From Hyposmocoma kahamanoa (Eukaryota > Arthropoda > Insecta > Lepidoptera > Cosmopterigidae): a stretch of DNA of 64,000 nucleotides. Location: assembly GCF_003589595.1 (NCBI RefSeq), contig NW_020656092.1, positions 1 to 64,000 of the forward strand, read 5' to 3'. Shown here piece by piece: positions 1-9,912 of this stretch; the stretch's first letter is position 1; each line of letters starts with the position of its first letter. The notes under the pieces were generated by a model. It was not told where the DNA came from and did not search any database. It saw only the letters and a program-made list of their open reading frames with translations. The translations under genes and the position numbers were made by a program.

Positions 1-1085
1 TTGGATTTAGAAATGAGTGCCATATTTGTAATGAGCACCCCCAAATACCTCAAAAGTGATACCAAATTACCAAAAATAAATTTTTGAAAATTCTTGTCAC
101 TTAACAATGTCGATCGACAAAATCGAGCAAATCTGTAGGCACCTGATCGACAACGTCGGACAAATCTGTAGGCACCTTTAACTTAATGATGAGTTAAACA
201 AGATCCAATTTCCCCACTTTTGAGAGAAATGTTGACCATGGTATCATTATTTGTATATTTGTGTGCGTGCCGACGATACAAGTTGCTTACGCCTACATGA
301 ATTTGATTTTTGCCTCACTTGTGACAGTTCGTTTGATATGAAGCTATCATTCTATACGTTATTATTCTAAGTATATATGTATAAAATGACATAGTTGGCA
401 TAATTTGAATTTGGCGGACTGACAACTGCCTCACAAGACCCAAATGGCTTTTACTAACCTGTCAAAACGTGAACACACCCCTCGTATTCGTCGCAGCGTA
501 GTCGCTGAAGACAGGGGTTTTGTACGTTACGAGTTTTTTCTTTACGGCAAGTGTTCCTATATAAATGGTAAGTTTCTCGCTAATGTACCATTGTTGTAGC
601 ATTTATTTTATCCCACAAAAGTTTCTCATTACCCTCAAATAACATTTTAAAAAATTTTGTTAATTTTTTTTCAATTTTCAAGATTTTTTAAACCGTTGTA
701 AGGACAAAACACATTTATAAACAACAGATATATTGACATAGGTATGCCATTTTGTCCATAAGGGCTCACTTAATTTCATCATTATAATTTTCATTGTTAT
801 ATTACAATTACCAACACAGAATTATAACTCCAAAAAAAAACCATATGTCATTTTGTACATATTTTCCCTTACTTTAATAGTTAATTGTTGAATGAAAACT
901 GCATGTGAAGATTCAAACTCTTAGTAGACATATGGAGCCCCCAAACTATGCGGTGGATCAAAGGTTCTTCAGAAAACTTATGCTTACCAGGCCAACTAAG
1001 TTAGGTTTAATAAGTTCTTGATGTTTGCTTGAATTGAATAATTATAAAGGGTCCCAACCATAACGTTTGAGCTCCTAACAATCAA
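1..1085. other. AT-rich stretch without a gene
   Basis: No reading frame longer than about 60 codons with protein-like content is visible. It contains a two-copy 33-base tandem repeat (112-144 and 145-177) and a short patch of higher GC at about 470-545. I see no recognisable transposon protein or RNA gene. Confidence 0.6.
112..177. repeat. 33-base tandem duplication, two units
   Basis: Two adjacent 33-base units both start GATCGACAA and end AAATCTGTAGGCACCT. They differ at only a few central bases. Probably a local slippage or unequal-exchange duplication. Confidence 0.8.
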
Positions 1086-1180
1086 ATCGATTTGTAATAA
1101 TTACTTACTCATTAACACACAGATCGAACTCTAAGAAATTCAGCATACCGTGACTGACGCTCTGCCGACTGAGCTATGAA
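1086..1180 (-). mobile_element. Family B tRNA-like SINE remnant
   Basis: On the minus strand the sequence reads TAGCTCAGTCGGCAGAGCG, an A-box-like tRNA stretch. A decayed version of the family B tail (GTTCGATCTGTGTGTTAATG) follows. The B box is not clear. It is a SINE relic rather than a tRNA gene because no cloverleaf can be drawn. Confidence 0.55.
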
Positions 1181-1787
1181 ACTTACATGCAGGCCATAGA
1201 AATTTTATAGTAAAAAAACATCGTGATATTTTATAAACTTAATATTACAATGAAAGCGGTTATAAATCGCAAAATTTAAAGTAAAACTAAAGTAGAATTT
1301 AGAAAAAAGCCGAAAATATGATTTACGAATAACATAATCGCATTAAAGATGTTAAGTATAGAACAAAGAGCGAGATTAAATTGATTCATTACGTATAACC
1401 GAATAAAAGAAGAAATTAGCTCTTCCTATTACAGATCTTTTGGGATGTTAAAAAATACTTTTCAATAGTGAGTTTTGTTAAAATAAAAATGTTTACGTTG
1501 CTTATTTGATTATTTCGTCTTTCATAGTTCATCTTGTAAAACTATGTCAGTAATTATAAGAATAGATTATTAAATTACAAATAATATTTCTTTCAAATGT
1601 GAAAAATACTTGGCAATGTTTCAAATGGGTGATTAATTAAAATTTTACTTTTTTAACTTTCTCTCTTATTACATGAACATAAAGCTTTCTGATAGATTTG
1701 TGACAATAAGTGTGGTGACTCTTACGTGTAATAAATGACTTATTGGTTATCTCATTTTTCATTTAATACTCTGCCTAATCTACAGCC

Positions 1788-1882
1788 GGCATTCTATACT
1801 ATACCTAGGCATTCTATACAATGCCTAGGAAAAAAAAATATTGACTATAATATACTTAAACAAGCCCGGCCGGCATTCTATA
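1788..1882. repeat. Three copies of GGCATTCTATA
   Basis: The 11-base motif occurs at 1788, 1808 and 1872. The first two copies are 20 bases apart. CCTAGGCATT and ATGCCTAGG nearby form a small palindrome. Function unknown. Confidence 0.6.
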
Positions 1883-2032
1883 ATCCCTGAATTATACGCA
1901 TTGACGTTAACATATACATAAAGGGAACCAACAATAAAGAGTTCATTACAATTATGAATACAAAAACTGAGCACAAGGAAAAATTCTTTAAAATCAGGAT
2001 TTGAACCTGCGTCTGTACGCCAAACTATGGCC

Positions 2033-2208
2033 ACTCGATCTGTAGCTCGGTTGATAGAGCGATGGCCCTAGTTTAGTATACTGGCGCAAGGCCGAGTCCT
2101 GTCAGATTGAAGGATTTTTTTCCTAATGTTCGATGTTTATATCAATAATTATAACATACTTTTTAGTAACTCTAAATCTCCTTGTAAAATATTTCGTCCC
2201 GGGAAGTC
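2033..2208 (+). mobile_element. Family B SINE copy followed by a family C 5' fragment
   Basis: 2036-2160 holds a degenerate tRNA-like head (GTAGCTCGGTTGATAGAGCG) and the family B tail (GTTCGATG, then TCAATAATTATAAC). At 2176-2208 the bases CTCCTTGTAAAATATTTCGT match the start of family C (elsewhere CTCCTTGTGAAAGAGTTCGT). Confidence 0.55.
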
Positions 2209-3737
2209 CGCCAAGTCAAAGGGTTTTACACTGGCGAAGGGAGACGAAACGAGGCGAGATTTCAATTCTCAAATTGAAATCTTGCCAACCTATTTCCACC
2301 AAAAATTGCCATTAAAAGCTCGTTGTAGTTGTGAATACTGACGATGCAGCACTGTACCTACAGTTCGTCTAGCGATAAGCGCGCGGTTGAAGTAACAAAT
2401 CCTGTAAATTATTATTATTAAATATGTTAACGAAACAACAATTAGATGAAGGTATTTTTTTTTAATCTCAAATTTAAGTGGGGTAACAATCTCGCGATTA
2501 ATATTAATAGCCATCGCGAGCTCGCACGAGCTCACGCGAGATCTTTTATTTAAATTCAAGCGTCACTATTTTATATTTTGTTCCGCTAAATGTGCCAGTG
2601 TGTGTAACTAAAAAATTGTGGGCAAGAATAGAATTTCTTAACAATGTCACTGCAGAAATCAAATTACATTGTATAAACATAAAACTTAATAATTAAAACT
2701 AAATAAGGGGCGGTCATTGTGTTTCAAGTAATTTTTTAAGCGAACCTTTATTAATGTGTCTTTTAATGGTATATACTGATGATTAGTCTTAGTTTTGACG
2801 TCCCAATATGTTTAAGTTGCAAAAAATACAACGCAATTGTAATTGAAAGACCCTTTCGTAACAAAAACATTCAGTATTCAACAAGATAAACCTATTACAC
2901 AATATCGGATAAATTTACGTCGTTAGTCCCTATCTTAATAGTAATACAGTGAAACAGAATGGTGTTTGGCAATAGAATTTAACTAAAACTTTGATACATT
3001 CAGAAAACAATGTTTGATATTTGAATTTGATAACCTTCTACGCAATGCAAAGATTCAGATGCAGATTCATTTATTTCCCAAATATAATATTACAGTATAA
3101 TTGCACTCCATATCAAAATATAAGAAATTATATTGAGATCGCCAAACGAAAGTGAAAATTATAAGAAAAACACATAATAATTAGAAAGTTAACAATTCAT
3201 TAATAATAACATTCACAAATATCCATTCTCTATCAAGGATCATTAAGACTGATAACAAATATACATGAGTATGTCAGTGCGATAGAAATTAAAATAAAAT
3301 ACAAAATAGCGTTACATTTTTAGGTCTATGAATTCATTTACAGAGTAAAGTAAAGAATTTTCCAAGAAAAGGTCTTTCGGCGCCTAAATGTTCCGTCAGA
3401 TGGTTCAAGTCTGAGGGTAGCGGGTAAACGCTCATAGTAAGTAAAAGAGATATTGCGCCAACACACGCAAAGACACACAGAGCACGCGCGCACGCGCTTA
3501 TCCACACACGTTCAACAAATTCATCCTTTTAAGTTTCGCCTTATATTTTAATTAGTAATTAATTTAAAAATATATGTATTTGAATTTTTAGTCGTGGAAG
3601 AGCGGAGTCCTTTGACTCAGCTGTCGCACATGATACCAAATAAGTACTGTCGTAATTCAAAATTACGGAATTGAGAAAACACAATTTCAAAATTGTAAAA
3701 AATACTGAATGGATCTTATTGCGAACAAAATGGTACA
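2209..3737. other. AT-rich stretch without a gene
   Basis: No supported gene. A local cluster of CTCGCGAT and ATCGCGAG with further GAGCTCG palindromes lies at 2491-2541. A low-complexity ACACGCGC-rich patch lies at about 3460-3510. Open frames here look random. Confidence 0.55.
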
Positions 3738-3866
3738 TAAAGGGAGTGCCCCTAAGATCTTTGCGATTTAAAGCTCTGAATGGCACTGCAACTGTTATGG
3801 ATAGGCATATCGCTTACCACCATGCACACAGCTTGTTCATCCCGTCACATAGTATTATAAAAAAAG
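3738..3866 (+). mobile_element. Family C repeat, 3' half
   Basis: Reads as the 3' half of family C: AAGATCTTTGCGATTTAAAG, then CTGAATGGCACTGCAACTG, then CTTGTTCATCCCGTCACAT and an ATTATAAAAAAA end. The 5' half is absent. Confidence 0.75.
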
Positions 3867-4115
3867 TAAAAATCGATGACCTAAACTGACTCGATAAATC
3901 TGCTCTACATTCATTTCAATTATATACGCAAGTGTTTTGTCTCTATATTCATAGGCTTGCAATTTTTTTCTAATAAAATTTCACTATCCACAGCAGCGCC
4001 CTCAAATTCACGGCGCTTACGACCTTTTTCTCGCGGTGCCGCTTTCCGCAGAACTCGCCACGTATAGTGTAGTGCATACTGCATTGTTTGTTTATAAAGG
4101 CTAAATTACGTTGAA

Positions 4116-5192
4116 ATGATGGAATGCGGTGACTGCAAATCAACATTGGTGAAGAATAATATATGAAATGTAATAATTGTAAAAATACGTTCTGCTCTGC
4201 ATGTTTGAGCGTTAATCAGAAAGACATATCCGAACCTGATGTTTTGGCTTCCCTAAAGTGTCCATCCTGCGCCAACGTAACGCATAGGAGGTACGACGAA
4301 AAATCCCCTGCCCGAGCGGATCGTACAGACGCTATTTAACAAAAATCGACCTTGAGCCTGCAGGGTAATCACGCAAGTACTAGTGCTAGTGTTCCAACCC
4401 TACCAACTCTAGCCGAGATCAGTGCTCTTTTGGATCAGAAGCTCTCCCCGGCTTCCCCTGCGATGTAGGACCTCCGTGCTGCCCTTAGAAAAGATGTTAA
4501 GTCCGTGATTGCTACGGAAATGAATAAGGCTATTAATGAAGTAAAAGATGATTTTACAAAGACCACGGATTTTATCATGAACGAAGTTAATGACACAAAG
4601 GCAACAATTAATGAAAAAAAATTAATTATCGAGGAGTTACAATTGGGTCACACTAAAATGAACTTGGAAATTCTTGATCTAACTAAGCGTCTAAGTTCTC
4701 TAGAAAAAATATCGAGGGATTTAAATATCGAATTACAAGCACTCCCAGAAAGCGGCAATGAAAACGTCCTGGTTCTGTTCAAAAACTTATGCGATGCCAT
4801 TGGCTGCCCGATTATTGATACTGATATCCGTGCCTGTCGCCGCGTCGCTAAGTTAAATGCCTCTTCCACTAGACCTCGAAATGTTATTGTAACTTTGACT
4901 TCACCACGTCTTCGGGACAATCTACTGTCGGCTGCGCATCGCTACAATAAAAATCATCCAAATAACCTGCTGAGTTCACTACATGCTGGTATAGAAGGAG
5001 ACAACAGACGAATCTATCTGTCAGAACCTCTCGCTAGAAACCAAAAAGCTCCACTTCGCCGTAAGAGATTTTGCCAAGCGGAATGATTATAAGTTTGTCT
5101 GGGTCAAGTATGGCCAGATCTATGTGTGCAAAGACCACTCCAGTGACGCTATACGAATCAAGAATGAGGACTTTTTAAAAACCTTAAAATAG
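4116..5192 (+). pseudogene. CR1-type LINE ORF1: zinc finger, coiled coil, FP-like domain (broken)
   Basis: ORF1 of a non-LTR retrotransposon, presumably a nucleic-acid-binding particle protein. An ATG at 4119 opens a short Cys-rich stretch and is frameshifted near 4163. The next frame shows a PHD/RING-like spacing of Cys pairs (CNNCKNTFCSACL, then KCPSC) over 4164-4340. In-frame stops follow at about 4338 and 4467. The long frame from about 4505 gives a coiled coil of roughly 60 residues, then an FP-like C-terminal domain (motif RACRRVAKLN, then RPRNVIVT). A frameshift near 5055 leaves the last about 44 residues in another frame, ending at the stop 5190-5192. Such zinc finger plus FP-like proteins are typical of insect CR1-like LINEs. 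A GC-richer leader at about 3990-4115 may be the element 5' UTR. The copy cannot make an intact protein. Confidence 0.8.
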
Positions 5193-5204
5193 ACACAAAA
5201 CCTC

Positions 5205-5344
5205 TCACACTTACACACACACACGCACACGCACACGCACACGCACACGCACACGCACACGCACACGCACACGCACACGCACACGCACACGCACACGCAC
5301 ACGCACACACACACACACGCGCACACGCACACGCACACACACAC
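5205..5344. repeat. (ACACGC)n / (AC)n microsatellite
   Basis: Fourteen perfect ACACGC units span 5221-5304, flanked by AC-rich imperfect repeats. It starts 12 bases after the LINE ORF1 stop. The Cys/Val-rich frames on the opposite strand are translations of the repeat, not genes. Confidence 0.95.
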
Positions 5345-5837
5345 TCTCACATAAACAACACCTGTTCATCAGCTATTCAATGAAGAACAAGTCATACTAC
5401 TACTAATGTATATTTCACAGTCATATAATATATACTTTTTTACAAGTTTTAGAGTACATATAAACATGTCAAAATGTATTATTAACGGAAGTTTGTAAGT
5501 TTGAAAAATGTTTGTGGTATCCTGTAATTGGCGTAGTTGTTTGGGATTGTTTATCTTTCAAATTGTTAATATATTGTAAGCTGTTGGATGGAATAAAATA
5601 AATTAAAAATAAAATAATAAAATAAAAGTCGTTGATATGTAAAGCGTAATTTGTTGAATCGCGATACCTGTGTATCATTAGTTGTTTTTTTAACACCCTT
5701 GCTCGTAAAGCTGATGTAATTCCACCGGTTTTAAATATGTAAAGCGGGTCATAAAAAACGCGTGTGTTACCAAAGCAAATAGTTAAGTTATAGTCCATAC
5801 AAATTCCATAACATTTGCCATTTCAAATATGGAACTG
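5345..5837. other. AT-rich stretch without a gene
   Basis: Nothing recognisable apart from weak similarity of 5515-5560 (TGGCGTAGTTGTTTGGGA) to the 3' part of the tRNA-like family G SINE. Confidence 0.45.
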
Positions 5838-5962
5838 ATCGCCTCCGCACGACTCCAGCTAGTGAGCAGCGCGCAGCGCGCTGTTGCTATTCAAATTTCG
5901 AACAAATCGCCGCGCGGCGCTAGTCAGTAGGCAGCGCTAGCGCGCTGTTAAAATGGCGGGAG
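5838..5962. repeat. Imperfect duplicated GC-rich module upstream of the recombinase
   Basis: Two related blocks, each with ATCGCC, then CTAGTGAG or CTAGTCAG, then AGCGCGC and GCGCGCTGTT, lie side by side. The second continues into AAAATGGCGGGAG. They sit 200-300 bases upstream of the recombinase reading frame, so they could belong to its promoter or to the element 5' end. That role is inference. Confidence 0.55.
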
Positions 5963-6149
5963 AGCAACAGCGTGCATTCACAGATTGAGTTTATTTAAAA
6001 AAAAAAACAGTTTATTTGGTAATTTAAAAACTTGGCTGCATGCTCTAGCGTCTTTACCAACATTTTCACGCAGCCACGGTAGAAAATAATCCTCGCGCCA
6101 TTTTTCTCAAATTTTCTTTTCTTTGTACTTGTATTGTGAATATCTAAAA

Positions 6150-7637
6150 ATGACAACTTTCAATAATGAAGATGAGCAATATATTACTTCAACTCCACCG
6201 GATATAAGTACTAACAGAAGCGCGAACCGCATGCGACAGCTTGCTGCCGTCAATATCCAAGGATAGATACATAACCACGTATGAAAATTTCTTGAAGTGG
6301 AAAAACATGAAAAATGCCAAGTCATTTTCCGAAAATGTAGTTTTGGCGTATTTTAATGAACTAGCTAGTAAATATAAGCCTAGCTCGTTGTGGACAACAT
6401 ATTCTATGCTGAAAAGTACCCTCAAGATGAAAAATGGTGTCGATATTAATTTATATACAAATCTAATTGCATTTTTAAAGAGACGCTCTGATGGTTTTAT
6501 AAAGAAAAAATCTAAGGTACTGTCAGTAAATGACGTCGAAAAGTTTCTAAAAGATGCTCCAGATAGCCAGTACCTGGCAACAAAGGTCAGTTTGCCTCCT
6601 TATTTTATGTATTGGTCTACATACTGTACAATTGTACATACTCTTTTACATATTTTTTTAACGACTGTCTGTAAGCTAAGTACCTATACCTCATCTAACA
6701 CATTTTTATTTCTTTGCAGGTTGCGTTAATATTTGGTATTCATGGTGCATGTAGACGGCAAGAGCTTCACAATATTACCACAAAAGACATTGAAAATCAA
6801 GGCAAAGTGCTTTTAGTTAAAATCCCAAACACTAAAAACAAAATACCCCGAACTTTTATTATCGACGGCCCATTTTATGACGTGGTCAAAAAATATGAAG
6901 CTCTGCGTACGACTAAGACAAAAAGTAATCATTTCTTTCAGAATTACCAAAAAGGTAAATGTACTGCGCAACCTATTGGCATAAATAAATTCGGTACCAT
7001 GCCAAAGGAAGTCGCCAAGTTTTTAGGATTGCCGGATGCTGATTGTTATACAGGGCACAGTTTCAGAAGAACGTCAGCTACGTTACTTGCTGATTCGGGA
7101 ACTGATATATTGACTTTAAAGCGGCATGGCGGCTGGCGTTCTAACGCAGTAGCAGAATCTTATGTAGAAGATTCCATCCAAAACAAAGCAAATATAAGTG
7201 CCAAAATAACTCAGGCAATAAATTTGGAGCCACAAACGAAGAAGTTTTGCCCTGAGCCGCGCCCCTCTACTTCTACTGATGATACTTTTTTATTTACAAC
7301 TAATGACGAATTACAATGCTCTTCTGCCGCCTTTCAAGAAGTTTCGTCGTCTCCAACATTTACCCTAACACAAAACAATGACATTATGAATAGTAATAAT
7401 AATAATAACATAATTAAAAAACCAACTACAACTACGTATCATTTTAATAATTGTAATTTCAATGTTTCAATAATTAAAAATGAACAAAATATAAAATGTT
7501 TTTTTCTGTTTCCTCGCAAACGTGTTAAAAAACGTCGTACGATATACGTGCGTATTGGTTATAACATGCTCGGCTCAATTAAGCCTCTCAAACTCCGTCT
7601 CGCATGTTACAACTATCTTTACGCACTAATATCGTAA
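6150..7637 (+). CDS. Crypton-like tyrosine recombinase, two exons, probable single-base frameshift near the start
   Basis: Predicted DNA strand-exchange enzyme of the tyrosine recombinase (phage integrase) superfamily. Exon 1 is readable to 6585 and exon 2 runs 6720-7637; the phase-0 intron is 134 bases. Counting from 6241, residues 1-115 look like the SAM-like core-binding domain and 116-270 the catalytic domain. Catalytic set: Arg127 (GACRRQEL), a Lys near 154-156 (NTKNK), His228 and Arg231 (GHSFRRT), Trp254 (GGWRS), nucleophile Tyr263 (AESYVED). The tail has an Asn run, HFNNCNFNV and a basic PRKRVKKRR stretch that may be nuclear targeting. The only good ATG (6150) opens an acidic 30-residue leader in another frame; one extra base near 6240 would join them. 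No reverse transcriptase is adjacent, so this is Crypton-like rather than DIRS-like. A domesticated host gene is the alternative. Confidence 0.78.
6586..6719 (+). other. Spliceosomal intron within the recombinase gene
   Basis: Donor AAAG|GTCAGT and acceptor TTTATTTCTTTGCAG|GTT, with a pyrimidine-rich run before the acceptor. It is phase 0. The joined reading ...LATK|VALIFG... carries the conserved helix leading to the catalytic Arg. The unspliced frame has stops in the intron. Confidence 0.8.
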
Positions 7638-7642
7638 TGTAC
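7537..7642. repeat. Hairpin (fold-back) overlapping the 3' end of the recombinase frame
   Basis: Left arm GTACGATATACGTGCGTATT (7537 onward, to ATAACATG at 7568) pairs imperfectly with the right arm 7602-7642 (CATGTTACAA, then CGCACTAATATCGTAATGTAC). The loop is about 33 bases. The last roughly 33 codons of the recombinase frame lie within it, so those codons may be non-coding terminal structure. Confidence 0.65.
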
Positions 7643-7757
7643 TATTATAACATTGGTAAACTTTATACAGGTACCCAACCCGGCAAAGTAATAGAATTAC
7701 ATTTTACATTTCTATGAAGTTTTTAAGAGTGACTTAATGATATTTAATTCTATAAAT

Positions 7758-8089
7758 AGCATTACTAGTGGAGGAGGCGAAGGTGGTTTTTCAGGAAGTA
7801 GTGTGTGGAGGTTCGTGATCTCAGCCTAACCCAGTGGGAAACAGACGTTTTGTTATATATGAATGTAACACTGATGAATGCAAGTATCTCTCGTGTTTTA
7901 TCGTTTGAAGACAGTAGTGGTGGAGAATATGTAATATCCATCCATGACTGGAATAAATTTCTATTTCTGAACCATTCGTTACATTACACATACAAGCATT
8001 CGATGACATTAAAACAAAACCTTTCTTGCACAGGGACATTTAAACAACGTGACCTACGTTGCTTAAATGGCCATGTGCAAGAAAATTAG
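7758..8089 (+). pseudogene. Decayed second reading frame downstream of the recombinase (unassigned)
   Basis: I do not recognise this protein. Across shifting frames it reads like one small protein: a Gly/Ser-rich start (GGGEGGFSGSS), WRFVISA, a stop, PSGKQTF, a Cys-containing stretch in a second frame (ECNTDECKYLS), then SSGGEYVISIHDWNKFLFL in the frame running to the stop at 8087-8089. At least one stop and two frameshifts are needed. It is 120 bases downstream of the recombinase, on the same strand. It may be a companion gene of the same element or an independent relic. Confidence 0.4.
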
Positions 8090-8209
8090 GATTCCAGTTA
8101 TTGTTTCTAAATTTGCATTTATTAACTTATTTGGAACAACAACAGATTACACTTAAAAATTAACATTTTCATCAGATTACAAATAAAAAAATTGAAACGT
8201 TTTTCACCA

Positions 8210-8268
8210 CATATCCATCCAGATCGAAGGATTTTTTCTTAGTGTTTGAACTTTGTATTAATAATTAA
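8210..8268 (+). mobile_element. Family B SINE tail fragment
   Basis: ATCCAGATCGAAGGATTTTT followed by TCTTAGTGTTTGAACTTTG and TATTAATAATTA matches the 3' tail of family B. The tRNA-like head is missing. Confidence 0.65.
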
Positions 8269-8682
8269 GATAAAAAGACAGCACTTGGTAAGGCACAACT
8301 CTTATGTGTAAGCCAGATCCACATCACTCAATATACGAGTATACCCAGACACAAAGAAATAATAATAATGAAGTAAAAACTTTAAATATAAATAAATCCA
8401 ATATATTGATTAATGTACTGAAATTTAAAGTTTTGTAAAGTGTCGGGTTAATTAATAACCTTTAATAAAAAAGAACGTTACAGCTTTCCTTTACTTTTTT
8501 AAATTTATTTATTAGTTACAAAAGCATTTAACGTAGTTTTATTTATTTATTCTTAAACACAAACGGATTTTTATGAGTGTTGTAAATATGTACATTTTTA
8601 TTGAATTGATATTCAATTGTTTTTATGTGAAATTACTCCACTGCTTTGTTATAATTATTATTTGTAAGTCAATGACTGGTTT

Positions 8683-8837
8683 GTTATAATTATTAATACA
8701 AAGATCGAATACTCCGAACAAAACTCCTTCGACCCGGCCGGCTATGTTAGAAGTATGCTAGAAGATGTCGGTTCGAATCCGGCCGGATCGAAGGAATTTT
8801 TTTCTGAGTGTTCGATCTTTGTATTAATAATTATAAC
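8683..8837. mobile_element. Two family B SINE tails in inverted (tail-out) orientation
   Basis: 8683-8741 is the reverse complement of 8779-8837, with arms of about 58 bases. Each arm carries the family B tail and the CCGGCCGG-containing part near the B box. The right copy keeps GGTTCGAATCC, a perfect B box. Both A boxes are gone. The result is a large inverted repeat with a 37-base centre. Confidence 0.8.
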
Positions 8838-8871
8838 AAATATTTTTATGTAAAAATAAATTATAGTAATA

Positions 8872-9078
8872 GTAATAACGTACACACTCATAGCCCCGCA
8901 CTAGGGAAACCCTGTATCGCGGGTGCCATGGACACATACATGGACAACCACAAGTTATACCCAAACTCGCAAGAGAAATAAACGTAGGCTATACAAATAT
9001 TTATCTCGGCCCGGGAATCGAACCTGGGACCTCTGCGTGGCAGACCAGCATGGTAACCGTTCGGCCACGGAGGCAGTT
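8872..9078 (-). mobile_element. Family A tRNA-derived SINE, near complete
   Basis: On the minus strand: GCCTCCGTGGCCGAACGGTT, later GGTTCGATTCCCGGGCCG (B box), GTGAGTTTGGGT-like body, GGCACCCGCGATACAGGGTT, and a TTA-rich tail. One of the best-preserved copies in the window. Confidence 0.85.
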
Positions 9079-9912
9079 ACATACACAATAAAATATATTT
9101 AAATACACAATAATATTACGTTATATATTTGTAGAGGTACAACAGAAAAGAAAAAATATCTATTTCCATTTCACTATGCAGATGTGCTCGTGACTCAGGT
9201 TAGAAATATCTTTTGCATTTCTCATTATAGTCTCCTAATTTTTATTAGTTTGTTTGTATTGAAAAATATAAACACAAAATGCAAACCTTCTATTCAAACC
9301 TGTAATCTTGTGTTCATTTCATTCTATTTAGTTGTAAGAACTTAGGTACCGACACGATGAAAGTTTAATTTTAATTATTTACGTAAGGTAGGTTTGTTTC
9401 ATTTTTTAATTTCAACAAAAGTAATTAAGATAGGCTAGGCACTCTATAAAAATTTGATTCTTCTTCTTCTTTTAAATGTTATGGCTCCATCGAAATAATC
9501 AATGATTTTGCCAATGTCAAGTAAAAATAACTATTAATATTATAATAAATTATACAAAAAAAATGGCGATTGCGCCAATGTCCTGTGAGAATAATATTAT
9601 TTTTGTTTTTGATTTTGACAGCTGGTAGTAGCTCGGTTGCGTTCAGAAATTGCTCATGGAATGCTTTTTTTTTTGTTTACTGACGGCGGGCTGATAACCA
9701 ATTTAACTTGTTTTATGATTTATATAAGTCTTATAGTTTTTAATTTACGGTCGACTGGTGGGTTACAGAGAACCCATACTTCGAAACTTTTTTTTTATAT
9801 ATTATTATATTTTATTACATTTATTTAATATTAAGTAATATTTTTTATACAATTAATATTTATTTATTATACGTCTATTTATACCTACGCAACACGTAAT
9901 GTCAGATGATGA
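9079..9912. other. AT-rich stretch without a gene
   Basis: Nothing supported. A TTCTTCTTCTTC run lies at about 9460. The open frames are low-complexity. Confidence 0.5.

Noticed and set aside
4505..5192. FP-like domain taken as an integrated baculovirus gene
   Set aside because: The same C-terminal domain is common in LINE ORF1 proteins. Here it follows a PHD-like zinc finger and coiled coil, the LINE arrangement, and no other viral sequence is nearby.
5120..5350. Long Cys/Val- and Ala/Cys-rich minus-strand reading frames
   Set aside because: They are translations of the (ACACGC)n microsatellite; not genes.
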